Source: Panorpa germanica (taxonomy: Eukaryota > Arthropoda > Insecta > Mecoptera > Panorpidae). Taken from it: a DNA stretch of 64,000 nucleotides. Below, one piece after another: positions 13,744 to 25,522 of this stretch. The first letter of the stretch is position 1, and the number at the start of each line of letters is the position of its first letter. The DNA lies in NCBI GenBank assembly GCA_963678705.1, contig OY783209.1, positions 372,001 through 436,000 of the forward strand. Reading direction: 5' to 3'. Both the position numbers and the translations under genes were made by a program. The notes beneath the pieces are model-generated. The model had not been told where the DNA came from, searched no databases, and was given only the letters and a program-made list of their open reading frames with translations.

Positions 13744-13880
13744 AGGGCAAAGGTGGCAAAGCAACCAGCCCAGGGCCACGCATTCTCGTGCAACAACCCA
13801 AGTAGAAAAATTCATTATTATATATCTATTTGAATCTCGCGCTTCAGAAATTCCACTTGAATCACTGCGTCTTCAATGTG
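13744..13880 (-). mobile_element. hAT-like MITE (family B) fragment
   Basis: Reverse-oriented piece of the family B body: complements of the gcgcgagattcaaat tract, the acttgggttgttg tract and the ggcccgg...tgcttgcc tail are present. It directly abuts the family A element that follows, suggesting one inserted beside or into the other. Confidence 0.65.
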
Positions 13881-13888
13881 TTTAAACC

Positions 13889-14440
13889 CACAATTGTGTC
13901 CTATGTCTTGATTTCTATAAAAGTGTACTATATATTGATAAAGTGGGTTACTAGAACCTCTAATGTTCAATTATTTTTTAATAACTCCTTATAAGTTAGC
14001 AGGTATTAACAATTAAAAAAGTCATTTTGTCTCTTTAATTATTAAAGGGATTCAACGTTGTACACATTCCAAATGCATGTGACATCACAACCGCTGCCAA
14101 CCTTACAGCTCATAAATCTCTGCTATATATATTTATATATCAAAATATCAAATATTATGTCTGCCGTAACAGGGTTAAATAAAATAAAAAGTTATTATTC
14201 TTTGACTTGACTTGAATAGCTCCAAAACATTATCACAGCACTGACCTAATGCATTTCACGTCATACAAATATGGCCGACCATTTCTAGTGCTAAAACTAC
14301 AATTCAAACTTTTAATTGCTATATCTCCGTCAACATTTAGATATTTAATAAAATAGACACGACAATACACATTTATTAATATCAATTTCAATCAACAATT
14401 GAAAAATCGACCACTAAAAAATGAGGACACAAGCCCATTA
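13889..14440 (+). repeat. Inverted-repeat element (family A MITE), copy 2
   Basis: Begins with a worn terminus (acccacaattgtgtccta) and ends with gaggacacaagcccatta, the inverted form of aatgggcttgtgtcctc. The internal stem-loop region is largely deleted in this copy. It carries the aaaaagtcattttgtctctttaat tract of the family in shortened form. Confidence 0.75.
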
Positions 14441-16245
14441 TATCTAGTCACAATTGCCGTCCCTTTCGCCCGTTTATTCCTACTCAATTTTTACATTTTT
14501 CCTCCAGACACCCTGTGTGTCATTATCAAAAAGAATCCAAACAATTTATTTAATGAAGTAAAACTATTCTTTTTGTTTTGAAACATTGTAAAAGAATGAA
14601 TTAATTGGTCAACTAGAGGTCGTTTGTACGCTCTAAAAAACACGGAAATAAACTCCTATTGGTGATTGCAGCAACGCGATCCGCGTCGTCGCGCCGCTCG
14701 CATCGAACTCGCTGCTGCAGTTAGTCACAACTCGGGGAAGAACAAATATTCACGAATCCTGCGAACTTAAAGCAGGTACTTTATCTGCTCGATTGTAATC
14801 TAAAAACAAAAGAGTTCACAAGCCTATTTAAATAAATGACTACCTGATAAATAAGTACCTACAATACCAAGGTGAGAAATAGTTTAAAATACTCGCAATA
14901 TCGGACCGATAGCAATTAATGACAAAATTGATAATGGATTGATAATAAAATAATCACACAGGCAATAATATTTACTCCAATTAACATTATCAATCTAAAT
15001 ATTCCATAAAAATATTCCATTATTAAAACAACAAGTAAGAAAATAGAGGACAAGCACAACTCGTTAGAAATAAACAAGCAACAAAGTTTGTTCCATAAAT
15101 AAAATGTTTTTGCATAACAACAAAACAACGGTGGTATGTTTAATTTTATTGATTTGTTGCTGCTGGTGCTGGAGGGCGTTCAGAATTTGTAATACAATGA
15201 GCGAGCATGATAGTGTCTGAACTTGAGACAGTTATTTCTAAATAGAGAAAACTGGATAGAATTCAGTACATTCCTTTCTGTATTAGATAGTTTGAAGCGT
15301 TAACCTCACTTTTCTATAACGCAACTAGCGCCATGCAACTGCAACTAGCGTCACTCTCCCTTCACGTTTGGGGATTCGTCATTTTATGTTACATAATTCT
15401 TTATAATTATTATCTTTTTTAATGCGTTGTTTATTAACAGATGTTTGTGTGACAGCAAATATTGTCAGCAATGCGGAACGGAATAATTTTGTACGTTTTT
15501 GTATTACAGATTCTGAACGCTTTCTTGGTGTTATCATGTCGCTATGCCATGGGGGTCTGACGCCAACCGCGTTGTTGTGACCTGATAATACGAGCACTAC
15601 ATGAGGGCTTTGCTGCTTTGACCTCCAGGTTTAGATAACTTCCGATAAAGCAAAAGCCGCTGTTGGTTGGAATTGAAGTTTTCTTTTTATACTTGAAACA
15701 GCCAGAAGAATATTTAATTTTATCAAGTTTTGCACACATTTGTTATGGTTTTTACACCATAAATTTGATTTAATTGATTATGATTTCGTTGACTTCCGGT
15801 TCTATGAAACTACGAGTATAATTGTGATGTTGAATGATTTTCTTGCGTAATATAGAACGTATAGATAACAAAACCACTACCGGCGTCACTTGTGGTTGTT
15901 CATTCATTATTTTTTTGGTTTATTTCATAATCTAAGTAAATTGTTTTTGATTGTACAGCAACAAAAATAACCTAACTTTAATTTTTATGGAATCACCTAT
16001 AAATTGTTTACTAATGTATCGCTTGATTAACCCTTAAATATAAATCCAGAAAATAGAAAAAGTGATCATGGACAAATGTGATTAACAAGCTTTTAATTCG
16101 GATATCGGCGGTCGGCTACCGTGACGACACTGGAGGCCTGACCTTGGTGTTGACTGAACCGTAAAACAAAGTCATTTAGTTATCAATGGAAAAAGGGTTT
16201 GTAGACACAGATACCTAAGAAGTCTAAATAGTAGATAGTTCTTAG
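14441..16245. other. Intergenic, no gene recognised
   Basis: There is a GC-rich patch at 14680-14720 with many CpG. Two overlapping minus-strand frames at 15379-15739 have Lys/Arg-rich content, but no recognised motif or splice support, so they are not called. Confidence 0.35.
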
Positions 16246-16571
16246 CAGTGGCGGCTTTAGCCATTGCGAGGCCCCGGGGTAGTAGATCTTTGCGGGGCAC
16301 TTGTTCTTTGTATAATTTATGTAAATTGTAAGTAAGTATTTTTGATGATAATTGACGAGAAATAAAATTTTATATTGGAAGTTTTATAAAAGTTAACAAG
16401 CATAAAGACGACAAATATTAATGATGATAAACTAAGGTACTTGAATGCCTTAAAAGATATACGCAGTGATTCTAGTTGAATTTTTAAAGAGCGAGGCGCG
16501 AGATTCAAATACATATATAGTAATTAATTTTTGTACTTGGGTAATTGCGCGAGAATGCGAGGCCCCGGCTG
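16246..16571 (+). mobile_element. hAT-like MITE (family B) with exact 8-bp target duplication
   Basis: Starts with cagtggcggctttag and is flanked by gttcttag at 16238-16245 and 16572-16579, an exact 8-bp target duplication as made by hAT-superfamily transposases. The right end stops at ccccggctg. Comparison with the 22.4-kb copy suggests that about 35 bp before the terminal ctg were lost while the duplication stayed intact. Confidence 0.85.
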
Positions 16572-16891
16572 GTTCTTAGATCTCTTACATCTTAGATCTA
16601 AACAATAAGACAACGAACAAACTGGCAATGTTGGTTATAGCAAACAAATATCTATCCTGAGATTTAAATAGGAAGATGTAATTGGTTATTAAATAAGTAA
16701 TGGAATGACGCAATTGTTAAGATAATCGTACGTTTGTCTAATTCAGTTTATTTTCTTAAATACTTAGTATTTTTCCATGTTTTATTTTAAATACAAATTG
16801 TGTCATGTCAAATACGAAAAATGAGTTATTTTAAAATTCTAATGTCTAACATATTAATACTTGACGCAATTCAGCTTCGCTAGTCAAGTTA

Positions 16892-16914
16892 ACACACACA
16901 CACACACACACACA
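16892..16914 (+). repeat. (AC)n microsatellite
   Basis: About 11 uninterrupted AC units in otherwise unannotated DNA. Confidence 0.95.
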
Positions 16915-17253
16915 GAGTGGACCGCACCGTGTGTTCACACCGGGATATTGTGGGCCGTGGGCATAGGATACAAAGTCTTACTTGAACAGTCAACTGCCAA
17001 ATTAGTTATTTTGATCTTGTACTTATCTCATGCACAGAGGCGGATCTCTGGTCTAAATGTGGGGCCTTACCTTTAGCACTTACTAAATTGTGACTAGAGT
17101 TTTTGATCTTGATCGAGATTCAGTTATCTTGAGCTTACAACCCATCTAATACACCTCTGCTTTCGTACATGCAAGCATTTTGAAAAACTTGTGGCAATGG
17201 TTCGGAAAACAGGATGCAGGACACAGGATTTGATGACAGATTCTATCTGCACA

Positions 17254-17334
17254 CAGAGACGTACCAAGGTAACCAAAGGCCCCGGTGCAAAAAAAAAAAA
17301 TGGGGCCTTAACTCAACTGTTTAGGTTTTATCAA

Positions 17335-17419
<85 letters not shown>

Positions 17420-17440
17420 CTTGAGGGCCCCCTGAGCTTG
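17254..17440 (+). mobile_element. hAT-like MITE remnant carrying a microsatellite
   Basis: The left end cagagacgtaccaagg resembles hAT termini (compare cagtgccgtagcg at 24590). Internal ggccccggtgc, an A-tract and ggggcctta recur in the other GGGGCC-containing repeats of the window. A long TA array splits it, and the right terminus cannot be placed. Confidence 0.45.
17338..17417 (+). repeat. (TA)n microsatellite, about 40 units
   Basis: Uninterrupted TA dinucleotides for about 80 bases, able to extrude as a cruciform and likely to vary in length among individuals. Confidence 0.97.
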
Positions 17441-17692
17441 ACTCAAAATATATGTCTAAGTGAATTTATTTAAAAATTCTAGGCCAGTAAATTTTGAATT
17501 TGGCGCGTATATCTCTATATAAGAATTTGACACAAGAGTTAAAATAATGAAACTGCACCTGCCCCTTACACCTCTCTTTCTACACTATCAGCACCCACTC
17601 GACAATGGTTTGTCGTTCAAGTTTCGACTTGCAAACGAATCAAATATTTTTTTAAATTCAAATAAGTACGTAGTTCAGTGTTAAATACAATT

Positions 17693-18232
17693 GTTTACTT
17701 TATAAATATTTTTAAAATAATATTGCTGTCTCTTTTTTACATATAAAAATATTATATAAAACTATGCACTACTCTAACACATTGTAAAAATATTTCTTTA
17801 AAATGAAACATTTTCAAAACAATTAATATAACTTGATGGTGCACGTGTTAAAATATATACAAAACACTGATGCGTTGCCATAGTTACATAAATTATTTAC
17901 TTTATAAATATTTTTAAAATAATATTGCTGTCTCTTTTTTTACATATAAAAATATTATATAAAACTATGCACTACTCTAACACATTATAAAAATATTTCT
18001 TTAAAATGAAACATTTTCAAAATAATTGATATAACTTGATGGTGCACGTTTTCAAATATAAACAAAACACTGATGCGTTGCCATAGTTACATAAATTATT
18101 TACTTTATAAATATTTTTGAAATAATATTGCTGTCTCTTTCTTTTACATATAAAAAACTTAAATGAAACTAAGCACTGCTTTAACACATTACAATAATTT
18201 TTCTCTAAAAATAAACATTGCAAAAGAATTAA
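17693..18232 (+). repeat. 202-bp tandem array, about 2.7 units
   Basis: Units start at about 17695, 17897 and 18100. Each opens with ttactttataaatattttt and continues through aatattgctgtctctttt, actatgcactactc and gatgcgttgccatagttaca. Units 1 and 2 differ at a handful of sites; the third is truncated and more diverged. No open frame runs through the array. Confidence 0.92.
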
Positions 18233-18269
18233 GGGAGGGGTTAGGGTTTCAGCGTAAAAAAACCACTTG

Positions 18270-18380
18270 CGACATCGAACATTTATGCGACACTGCCCTT
18301 ACTTTTGGTATTTTTTAAAATTCTAGGTAGTATTTTTATGAAACAAAAATGTTTCAAAACGAAGTCGGTCTTTATCAAAG
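18270..18380 (+). repeat. Dispersed repeat, copy 1
   Basis: The stretch aaaattctaggtagta...gaaacaaaaatgtttcaa, preceded by a tgcgacactg-like segment, recurs at 63560-63685. Non-coding and of unknown class. Confidence 0.6.
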
Positions 18381-20614
18381 AGAATTCTCATAATTATTAA
18401 AAAAAAATAACATTTACATTAGTAACATAAAAGAGTATTCTATTTTCTCAAAAGTATTTTTAAAATACGTATTTTGTACGTAAATACTAACATGAAATTT
18501 ATTTTTTCTTTTGTATTTGAAATAGGAAAATAACGAGGTATTTGCATTTTGTATTTAAATGCTTTTGAAAAACATTTGTGCACAACTCTGATTACAAGCA
18601 TGTTGAAATATAATAATTAAAAGTACCTGTAGATCTCTGTCTTGATTCGGCATCCTTCTTTAATTTGTTGTTACGTAGTTTTATGGAAACTGGAGCCCAC
18701 CCGTTAATAAGTTACATTGTATCTGTATGCTTCCTACAGCTACAGGCGCCGATGCCGACGCCGACGCTACAAATCCATCGTTGCCTCCTTTGTAATCGAA
18801 TTGGCATCACGATGAGTGTGGCTGTAAATTGTACAAGGCATTAAGGAAGGTTGAAGGAATGTGTCTATTGCAACATGCACAGCTAGAAATAACTTGAATC
18901 TACATTTAAAATTGTTGTATATTTAAAATATTTTGCAACACAAAGTAACGCAATTCTTAATGAAGTATGAAAAATGTTAAATATGCTGGAGCCACAGTTT
19001 TTGTTGACATTTTTTATAAATATGTTTACCACATTGAAAAACAATGTCACAAATAATAAATGTAACCTGAATTTATATAATTATTTCACGTATGTATATA
19101 CATTATAGCTAAAACCGACCAAGCATTGTTGTGGCTCAGTCTGATGTGAAATGAATGTGAAAGTAAATAAAAGACACACACAAAAACATAGACAACGGTT
19201 GACGGAAAATAAACGAAAGAAATAAATTCGATTTTAAAAACTACGCGCGCATTCGAATGTAATCTTCTTTCAAAATTTAATTTTCCTATAAAAACACGAA
19301 AGTAACATTTATATTGTAGATACATTCCTACCTCCAACGATCACAAGCCCAGCAACCTTGCTGTCTTCAATTAATTGGGTCAATTAGGCGCTACATAAAT
19401 ATATTTAGTGCAAAACGTGACCCCCAAGAGCTTGTCAATAAATTAGTTGAGATTAAAGCAAAAAGTAGGAGGCAGACGCTAAGACAGTTCCGTCTATATT
19501 TTTGTTAATATTTTATTTTTATTCCTGTATTAATTTAGATGTTATAACGAACTTTCAAGGCAACGTACTCGTAGTAGGACGCTGAACGCCGAACTCAGCC
19601 TTGTAAATCTTGAGAGGCGGATTTTAATTAATGTTCGAAAAGTGACAGCTTGGATTATATATAAATGAAAAATTGAAATTTCTTAGTAGTCCGTTAAATC
19701 TGGTTCGTGTATTGTATAAAAATTTAAGTGTTTTTATTAATATTATTTTTTCTTTATTTTATGACGACTTAAGTAATACTATCTCTAGCACCGAAGACCT
19801 GCTCACTGCATAATGGATATTTTCCTGTTATTCAGTTCCTAAAAAAGTGATATCATACGTATTTTCCTGTTGACAAACTTCTAAGTATCTAGATTTCTAA
19901 GCAATCTCCTATTTCGGATAAAACTTAAATCAGTTAAAAATTCAATATTAAAACATTCTAACGGTAAGACATTTACGAATTAGTGCGAACATGCCCGAAC
20001 CGTCATCATGAGAAGTAACAACGCATTGTTTAAACTACTGACTAATATTTTACATTGTTGATATGCTTGCAGCATAGAACAACAGATATTCGAAATCTTT
20101 TGCAGACGTCGGCGTCGCGTCTATCCGTCGGTCGTTCGCAATGTGTTATTTGTATGAATATTTTTAACGGTAAACATCACCTTCTTAACTTCTTTCTATT
20201 TTGGCCGACCTTTTAGTAGTTGAATGCCAAACATATGTCAACAACTCGTCAAAAATAAGAGTTACACAGCAGTCCTCAGTTCACTTTTATTTAAATTTTG
20301 GCAGAAAAATTTAATTAACCTTAATGGCTCAGGTAAAATAGAAACTTGAATTGAATTCTGACTTGTAGAAAATTTCTTGACCCTTTACAGATGTGGCAGA
20401 ACGATCATAATGCAGAATTAAAATTTAGTTGAAAATAACAGTCTCCAATATAAATTCTAATGACGAATTGTGAATGATATTGAGAAGTAGCTAAGCCCAA
20501 ATTATCTAGATTCGTTTCCAGTACAGCTCTGCATAAATGGGTGTTTCAACACAAATTGTTTTAGGTCTTTGTGTTTATGCTATGTCAGTTGAGTCACATT
20601 CAAAAATATGGCTT
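18381..20614. other. Intergenic, no gene recognised
   Basis: AT-rich. A CG-rich run gccgatgccgacgccgacgc near 18750 is short. The frame at 19086-19337 (minus) has a hydrophobic middle, but no homology or context, so it is not called. Confidence 0.35.
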
Positions 20615-21000
20615 CCCAGTAAACATTTTGGAGTAAATTCTACTTAATTTCTATTACATATCTACTTATTACTATTAATTTTTTGTCTGGAACGTGTTCG
20701 TTTTCTATTCAGTCGTTCAAAGGAAAGGTCCTTTTTATGAGCTACAGACATTGCAACGACGGTTCACTGCTGAATTAAAAGCGGAGTAGGCTTATGATTT
20801 ATGACCGGATAATAAAAATATACCCATGTGGGAAAGAAACAGAAATACTTAATGAATGATGTTGGAAAAAGAAAGAATATTATTATGAAAAACTAACACA
20901 AAATCTGTGACAGGTAGAGAACTTGTAAAGCGTTAGAATAGAATTGTACGAGTGACTCGAACTTCACCAAATAGGACACTTCACCAAATTGTTTACTGGG
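20615..21000 (+). mobile_element. MITE with CCCAGTAAAC ends (family C), copy 1
   Basis: The left end is cccagtaaacattttggag and the right end is its inverse type, aaattgtttactggg. The 386 bp between them do not encode protein. It lies in opposite orientation to copy 2 at 21175-21442. No clear target duplication is seen, so the superfamily is open. Confidence 0.8.
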
Positions 21001-21174
21001 TTAAACATTCCAAGTTGTTATTCAGGATGTTGCAAGGAACTCAAGGATACTGACCGATCCTTTCCACAAACTTAATTTAATCCTCATTACTACGCCGTAA
21101 TCAATTATAACCGACCTTATCTGTATCTTTACTAGTTTATTACATTTACAAAACATAAAATAAAATAAATATTT

Positions 21175-21442
21175 CCCAGTAAACATTTGGTGGAATAGAA
21201 TGGCTAGGTGAAGTTCTAGTCACTCGTAAATTTCAATTCTAACGTTTTACAAGTTGGAGCAACACACAGAAAATCAATTTTAGTTCAAATTGATTCCCTA
21301 CCTGTCATAGGAGTCGCTTTTATTCAACATAAAAGAGACATTCCCTATGAACGACTGAATAGAAAGCAAACGCGTTCAGGACAAAAAAACTCATGAAAAG
21401 TAATAGAAATGAAATAGAATTTACTCCAAAATGTTTACTGGG
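21175..21442 (-). mobile_element. MITE (family C), copy 2, inverted and internally deleted
   Basis: Reverse complement of copy 1: its left portion matches 20910-21000 and its right portion matches 20615-20745, with about 120 bp of the middle missing. The two copies, 174 bp apart, form a large imperfect inverted repeat. Confidence 0.8.
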
Positions 21443-22442
21443 TTGTAAGTCATTGTAAAAATTTGAAATACCTTTTCTAATATTATAAATAGTTCAAATT
21501 ACAAGAATTCGGCGGTGACTCATACTTAAAACAAGTTGTGGGGTATAAACTGCCGATATAACTAAAAAGCACTGACTCACTTATTTTTCTATAATGTATA
21601 TAGAAACAAATAAGATAAAATTCATAACGGTATTATAGATTTATACCGCTCTTACCGACGAACTGCCATGAATTGAATTATATTTTGGAATTCGTGTTAA
21701 AACAAATTATAAATGCAATAAAATATTATTTGTTCTTTTTTGTAAACCGTGTTATAGGTTAACCGAGGGTTAGGTGTATACAACTTTTTAACTAATCTAA
21801 TATTTATAATGATATGCTCGCAATGGTTTACGCAATATGAAAAGTAATTCTTTATTATTATGTCAATCCAATCCGAGTTGTTCGGCAGTTCCAGTAAGTG
21901 TGAATAAACAGATAAATGATAAACAAACTACTCGGTGTGTTCAAATCCGCAAAACCGAAGTGTACAGCGAACTGATGAACTGATGAATTCAGCCAACACA
22001 CTTGAGCTGAGTGCCGAAGACACAATACTCGGATTCTCAGATATTACGAGTAAGTTTCGTTTGGTTCTTTTCAATTATTTGAGGGACAAACGGCCACACG
22101 GTAGACAGCTTGGCTACGTAGTTATAAATAGAATATTTTACACGACAATGTTGCACAATACAAACTTTATAAATGCTTTATTTCGCGTATATAAAAGTGT
22201 AATTTTAATGTAAATTGTAATGCCGTGGTTAAAGTGAAGCCAGTTAACACGCTATTGACATTTTACACAACGAATCAAAACAGTGGCGTCCAGACACAAA
22301 TATTTGTATAAATTGTGTAACTTAAAAAAAGGTGACTCAAATGACCTCCTTGTTATATGACTTTTACAATGTCCAGGCATGTCATTCATTCAGGATATTA
22401 TGTTATTTTCACAGTAGTTAACTGCTGTAGTATACTGCCAAT
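21443..22442. other. Intergenic, no gene recognised
   Basis: A 92-codon plus-strand frame at 21935-22213 has no recognised domain, no splice partner and AT-driven composition, so it is not called a gene. Confidence 0.35.
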
Positions 22443-22729
22443 CAGGGGCGGCCTTAGTCATTGCGAGGCACTTGTTCTTTATATAATTTATGTAAATTGT
22501 AAGTAAGTATTTTTGATGATAATTGACGAGAAATATTATTGATGATAAACTAAGGTACACATGATATGCGTTAAAAGATATACGCAGTGATTCTAGTGGG
22601 ATTTCTAAAGAGCGAGGCGCGAGATTCAAATACATATATAGAATAACGAATTTTTCTACTTGGGTTGTTGCGCGAGAACGCGAGGCCCCGGGCGGTTGCC
22701 CTGCTTGCCACCCCCTAAGGTCGCCTCTG
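22443..22729 (+). mobile_element. hAT-like MITE (family B), best-preserved copy
   Basis: 287 bp with 15-bp terminal inverted repeats: caggggcggccttag at the left, and ctaaggtcgcctctg at the right (13 of 15 pair). Flanked by ctgccaat (22435-22442) and ctgccaac (22730-22737), a 7-of-8 target duplication. The 8-bp duplication and CAG...CTG ends are hallmarks of hAT elements. It contains no transposase and needs an autonomous relative. Confidence 0.88.
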
Positions 22730-22737
22730 CTGCCAAC

Positions 22738-24581
22738 TTCTTGGATTATATTTTATTTAGAATAGAACTTTATTTAGATAAATGCGTAGCTCTTACAGTA
22801 TTTCTGTTAAATTTCTTAATGCTAAATTACTTTTTTACACTAAATAATTTAAACTATTGATTTTTGTGAAAGTTTCCACTCCCCTATTTCTCGATACATG
22901 TTTCTACTACATATTTGATAATTGTTTATGTTAATCCCAAAGTAAATTAACGCTTCAATGATTTCTTTAGCTTGAACTTGAAAGTTGACACTGCTTTACA
23001 AGCTACAGTAACAATTGAATATTATTAATAGTTTTTTATGCGTGAATTTCTGCCAATACCCAATAGGTTACGATAATGGCCTCAATAAAATTATGCGTAG
23101 GTTAAACTTTGGACAGACTTGACCTAAAAACTATAAAAATGTTAAGTTTTTCAAACAAATCGTTTGATCAAATCATTGTTATTAATTTAATGGTTCAGGT
23201 AAATAAAGATCATTTCGTGCCTGACCGTTAGAGTGGAGTGTTGATTTACTCCTTCAGGTTTTTTGTTTATAAAAACCGTGAAATTTAAATACAGGCTTGT
23301 ATATGTTGACTGATATACACAAATACATTGAAGAATGAGTCAGATTAAATTATTATTTCAAATTATTAGACATTACAAAGAAAAATATTGGATAAACAAG
23401 TAAAAATATATTTTGCAATTCACTCTTCTACGAAATATATCAAATTTATAGACAAGACACCCATGTCTGTTTATCTTTTGGCACATCCCGCATGCCCATC
23501 GAACCGGCCCTGCCCAAGATCTTACATTAGAGGTCCAGGCAATCTTTCCTTTTACGCATAATCAAATAATTTTGCAAGTGTCTGAACAATCTAGTCTCTA
23601 TTAAAGTCGATACGTCAAAAGAATTTGTATGTTATATTTTCATAGTGAACTTTTCCATTCGGTTAATTTGGTGTTCCTACATAAAGATGCTGCCTCCACA
23701 AGAACTCAGCGTGTGAAAGAAATTAATTTAAATTAAAATCTAAACGATGCAAATGAATTCCGTACAGAATCGATAATCAACGGTATAATCTTAAAACTAA
23801 TTAAACGTGTGGACGGAGCTAGGAGCTAACGGTGATTAATGATCCGACCCGATGCAGATTTATTCTGCTTTTAATTTCCTTCGAATAATGTCAATGGTTA
23901 ATTATCGATAGTGGCGCAACAATAGAGATGATCCAATGTCATCTTTATGTCGGATTATCCTGCTCCCCGTTCCCCCGCTTCATTTACCAACGTGGGATTC
24001 ACACACCCAGTGTGTCTGTTCGTTGTTTGTAAAGTCAGTGAATTCTATTTTAAACCTAAAATAATTTAATTATATCTAGAAAGGTCTCCAGAACCTAGAA
24101 CCTAGGTGTATGTCGTTTTCTTTATGTGAAACTAAAATTAAATGTAACTTAAACGCGAAATTAAAAATTTCGAAAAAAAATATCGTAATTGTATCCAATT
24201 GAACTAACCAAATTATTAGGACCGAGGCAGAAAGAATTATACGTTATTTTGAAAATGTGGTATTTTCGAGGGGTGTCTACAAGCTGCCCACGTGACTTTG
24301 TGCTTCCATGTACCAGCCGCATCTGATATCAGAAGAACACATGTCCTAATTTGTTTTAAATAATCACAATATTATTATAAAGAGTTGTAATCGTTATAAT
24401 TATAAGTGCCAGTACCATTTAAGGAAGCCATAACTGCATATATAATATCGCGGAGCTGCCCTATTAGGACTTAAATTTTCTGAAAGGATTGCACTTGTCG
24501 AATATTTTGCATATTTATTGATGAATTACATTATGTCAACAACGTCGCAAAATAGAGCTTTCATTATTTAAAAAAAATATA
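22738..24581. other. Intergenic, no gene recognised
   Basis: AT-rich sequence with no supported open frame, RNA gene or array. Confidence 0.4.
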
Positions 24582-24589
24582 GTCCTTAT

Positions 24590-24755
24590 CAGTGCCGTAG
24601 CGTGCCTTAGACGGGCCCCGTATCAAAATTTGTTGGGAGGCCCAAATGATGGGTAAAGATTTTTCACAAAAGAAACAAAGACACACATTTGGGGCCCTTG
24701 TAGCCCGGGGCCCCGTATTATTGATACGGCTGATACGGCGGTAGCTACGCCACTG
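24590..24755 (+). mobile_element. 166-bp hAT-like MITE with exact 8-bp target duplication
   Basis: Begins cagtgccgtagcg and ends gtagctacgccactg. The termini pair as imperfect inverted repeats. Flanked by gtccttat at 24582-24589 and 24756-24763, a perfect 8-bp target duplication. The interior contains gggccccgt and ggccccgtat runs. It is too short to code and is distinct in sequence from family B. Confidence 0.92.
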
Positions 24756-24854
24756 GTCCTTATGTACATACATCTGACTTGTTCACATCGGTACGCACAA
24801 CGCACGCGTGATGGTTAAAACGATTTTAACCATTAAAATTATTTTTTGTCCTAT

Positions 24855-25268
24855 CTCCGATTTTGAAAATTTTAAGGGATCCTGTAGTAAATTTCAACGC
24901 AGAATCTAAATTTGCAATTCATTTTTTATTTGAAATGCCGGTTTTCGAGTTATCGGCATTTCACAGGTCAAATTATGGACCGATTGCAAAATGGTTACGA
25001 GATTTGGAATCAGCGCGAAATTCTACATCCAAATACATCATAAAAAAATTTAGTAAAAAAATAAAATTTCACATAAAAATCAATGTTCTCCGATTTGAAA
25101 AATTTAAACGTATACCATAGTAAAAATTCAACACACATTCCAAATTTGCAATTAATTTTTTTATTAGACTTACCGTTTTCGAGTTATCGGCGTTTCATAG
25201 GTCAAATTATGGACCGATTGGCTGCCAGTTTTGGAATCAGTGGAAAATTCTACGTCCAACTACATCTT
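24855..25268 (+). repeat. 233-bp tandem duplication
   Basis: Two adjacent units share ctccgatttt, the tract cgagttatcggc, the block aggtcaaattatggaccgatt and the end ttctac(a/g)tccaa. Open frames cross both units but show no domain; the phrase resembles common dispersed insect repeats. Confidence 0.85.
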
Positions 25269-25522
25269 AAAATTTATTTATTTGTGGATTCAATGGATTG
25301 ACCGGCTTTGCCTTTGAAGCCATGACCCTTGAACAAAATACAATTATTGGATTATATAGTGTTACCATCGTATATTGTATTGTACGTTTCTTATATACAA
25401 ACTTAGACGTTTACATTTACGTTATTATAAACAAATTTCTGCCTTTAACGAGATTTCCAAAAACGTCTTTATTTGATGGATCACATGGTCAGCACATGGA
25501 TTATCCTAGGTATCATCATTAA

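Noticed and set aside
15379-15739. Two overlapping minus-strand frames rich in Lys and Arg
   Set aside because: The frames overlap each other in different phases, and neither shows a motif or an exon partner.
17191-17424. 77-codon frame ending in a Tyr-Ile run
   Set aside because: The Tyr-Ile run is the (TA)n microsatellite translated; it is not a protein.
21935-22213. 92-codon plus-strand frame
   Set aside because: No recognised domain, no nearby exons, and AT-biased composition like the flanking DNA.
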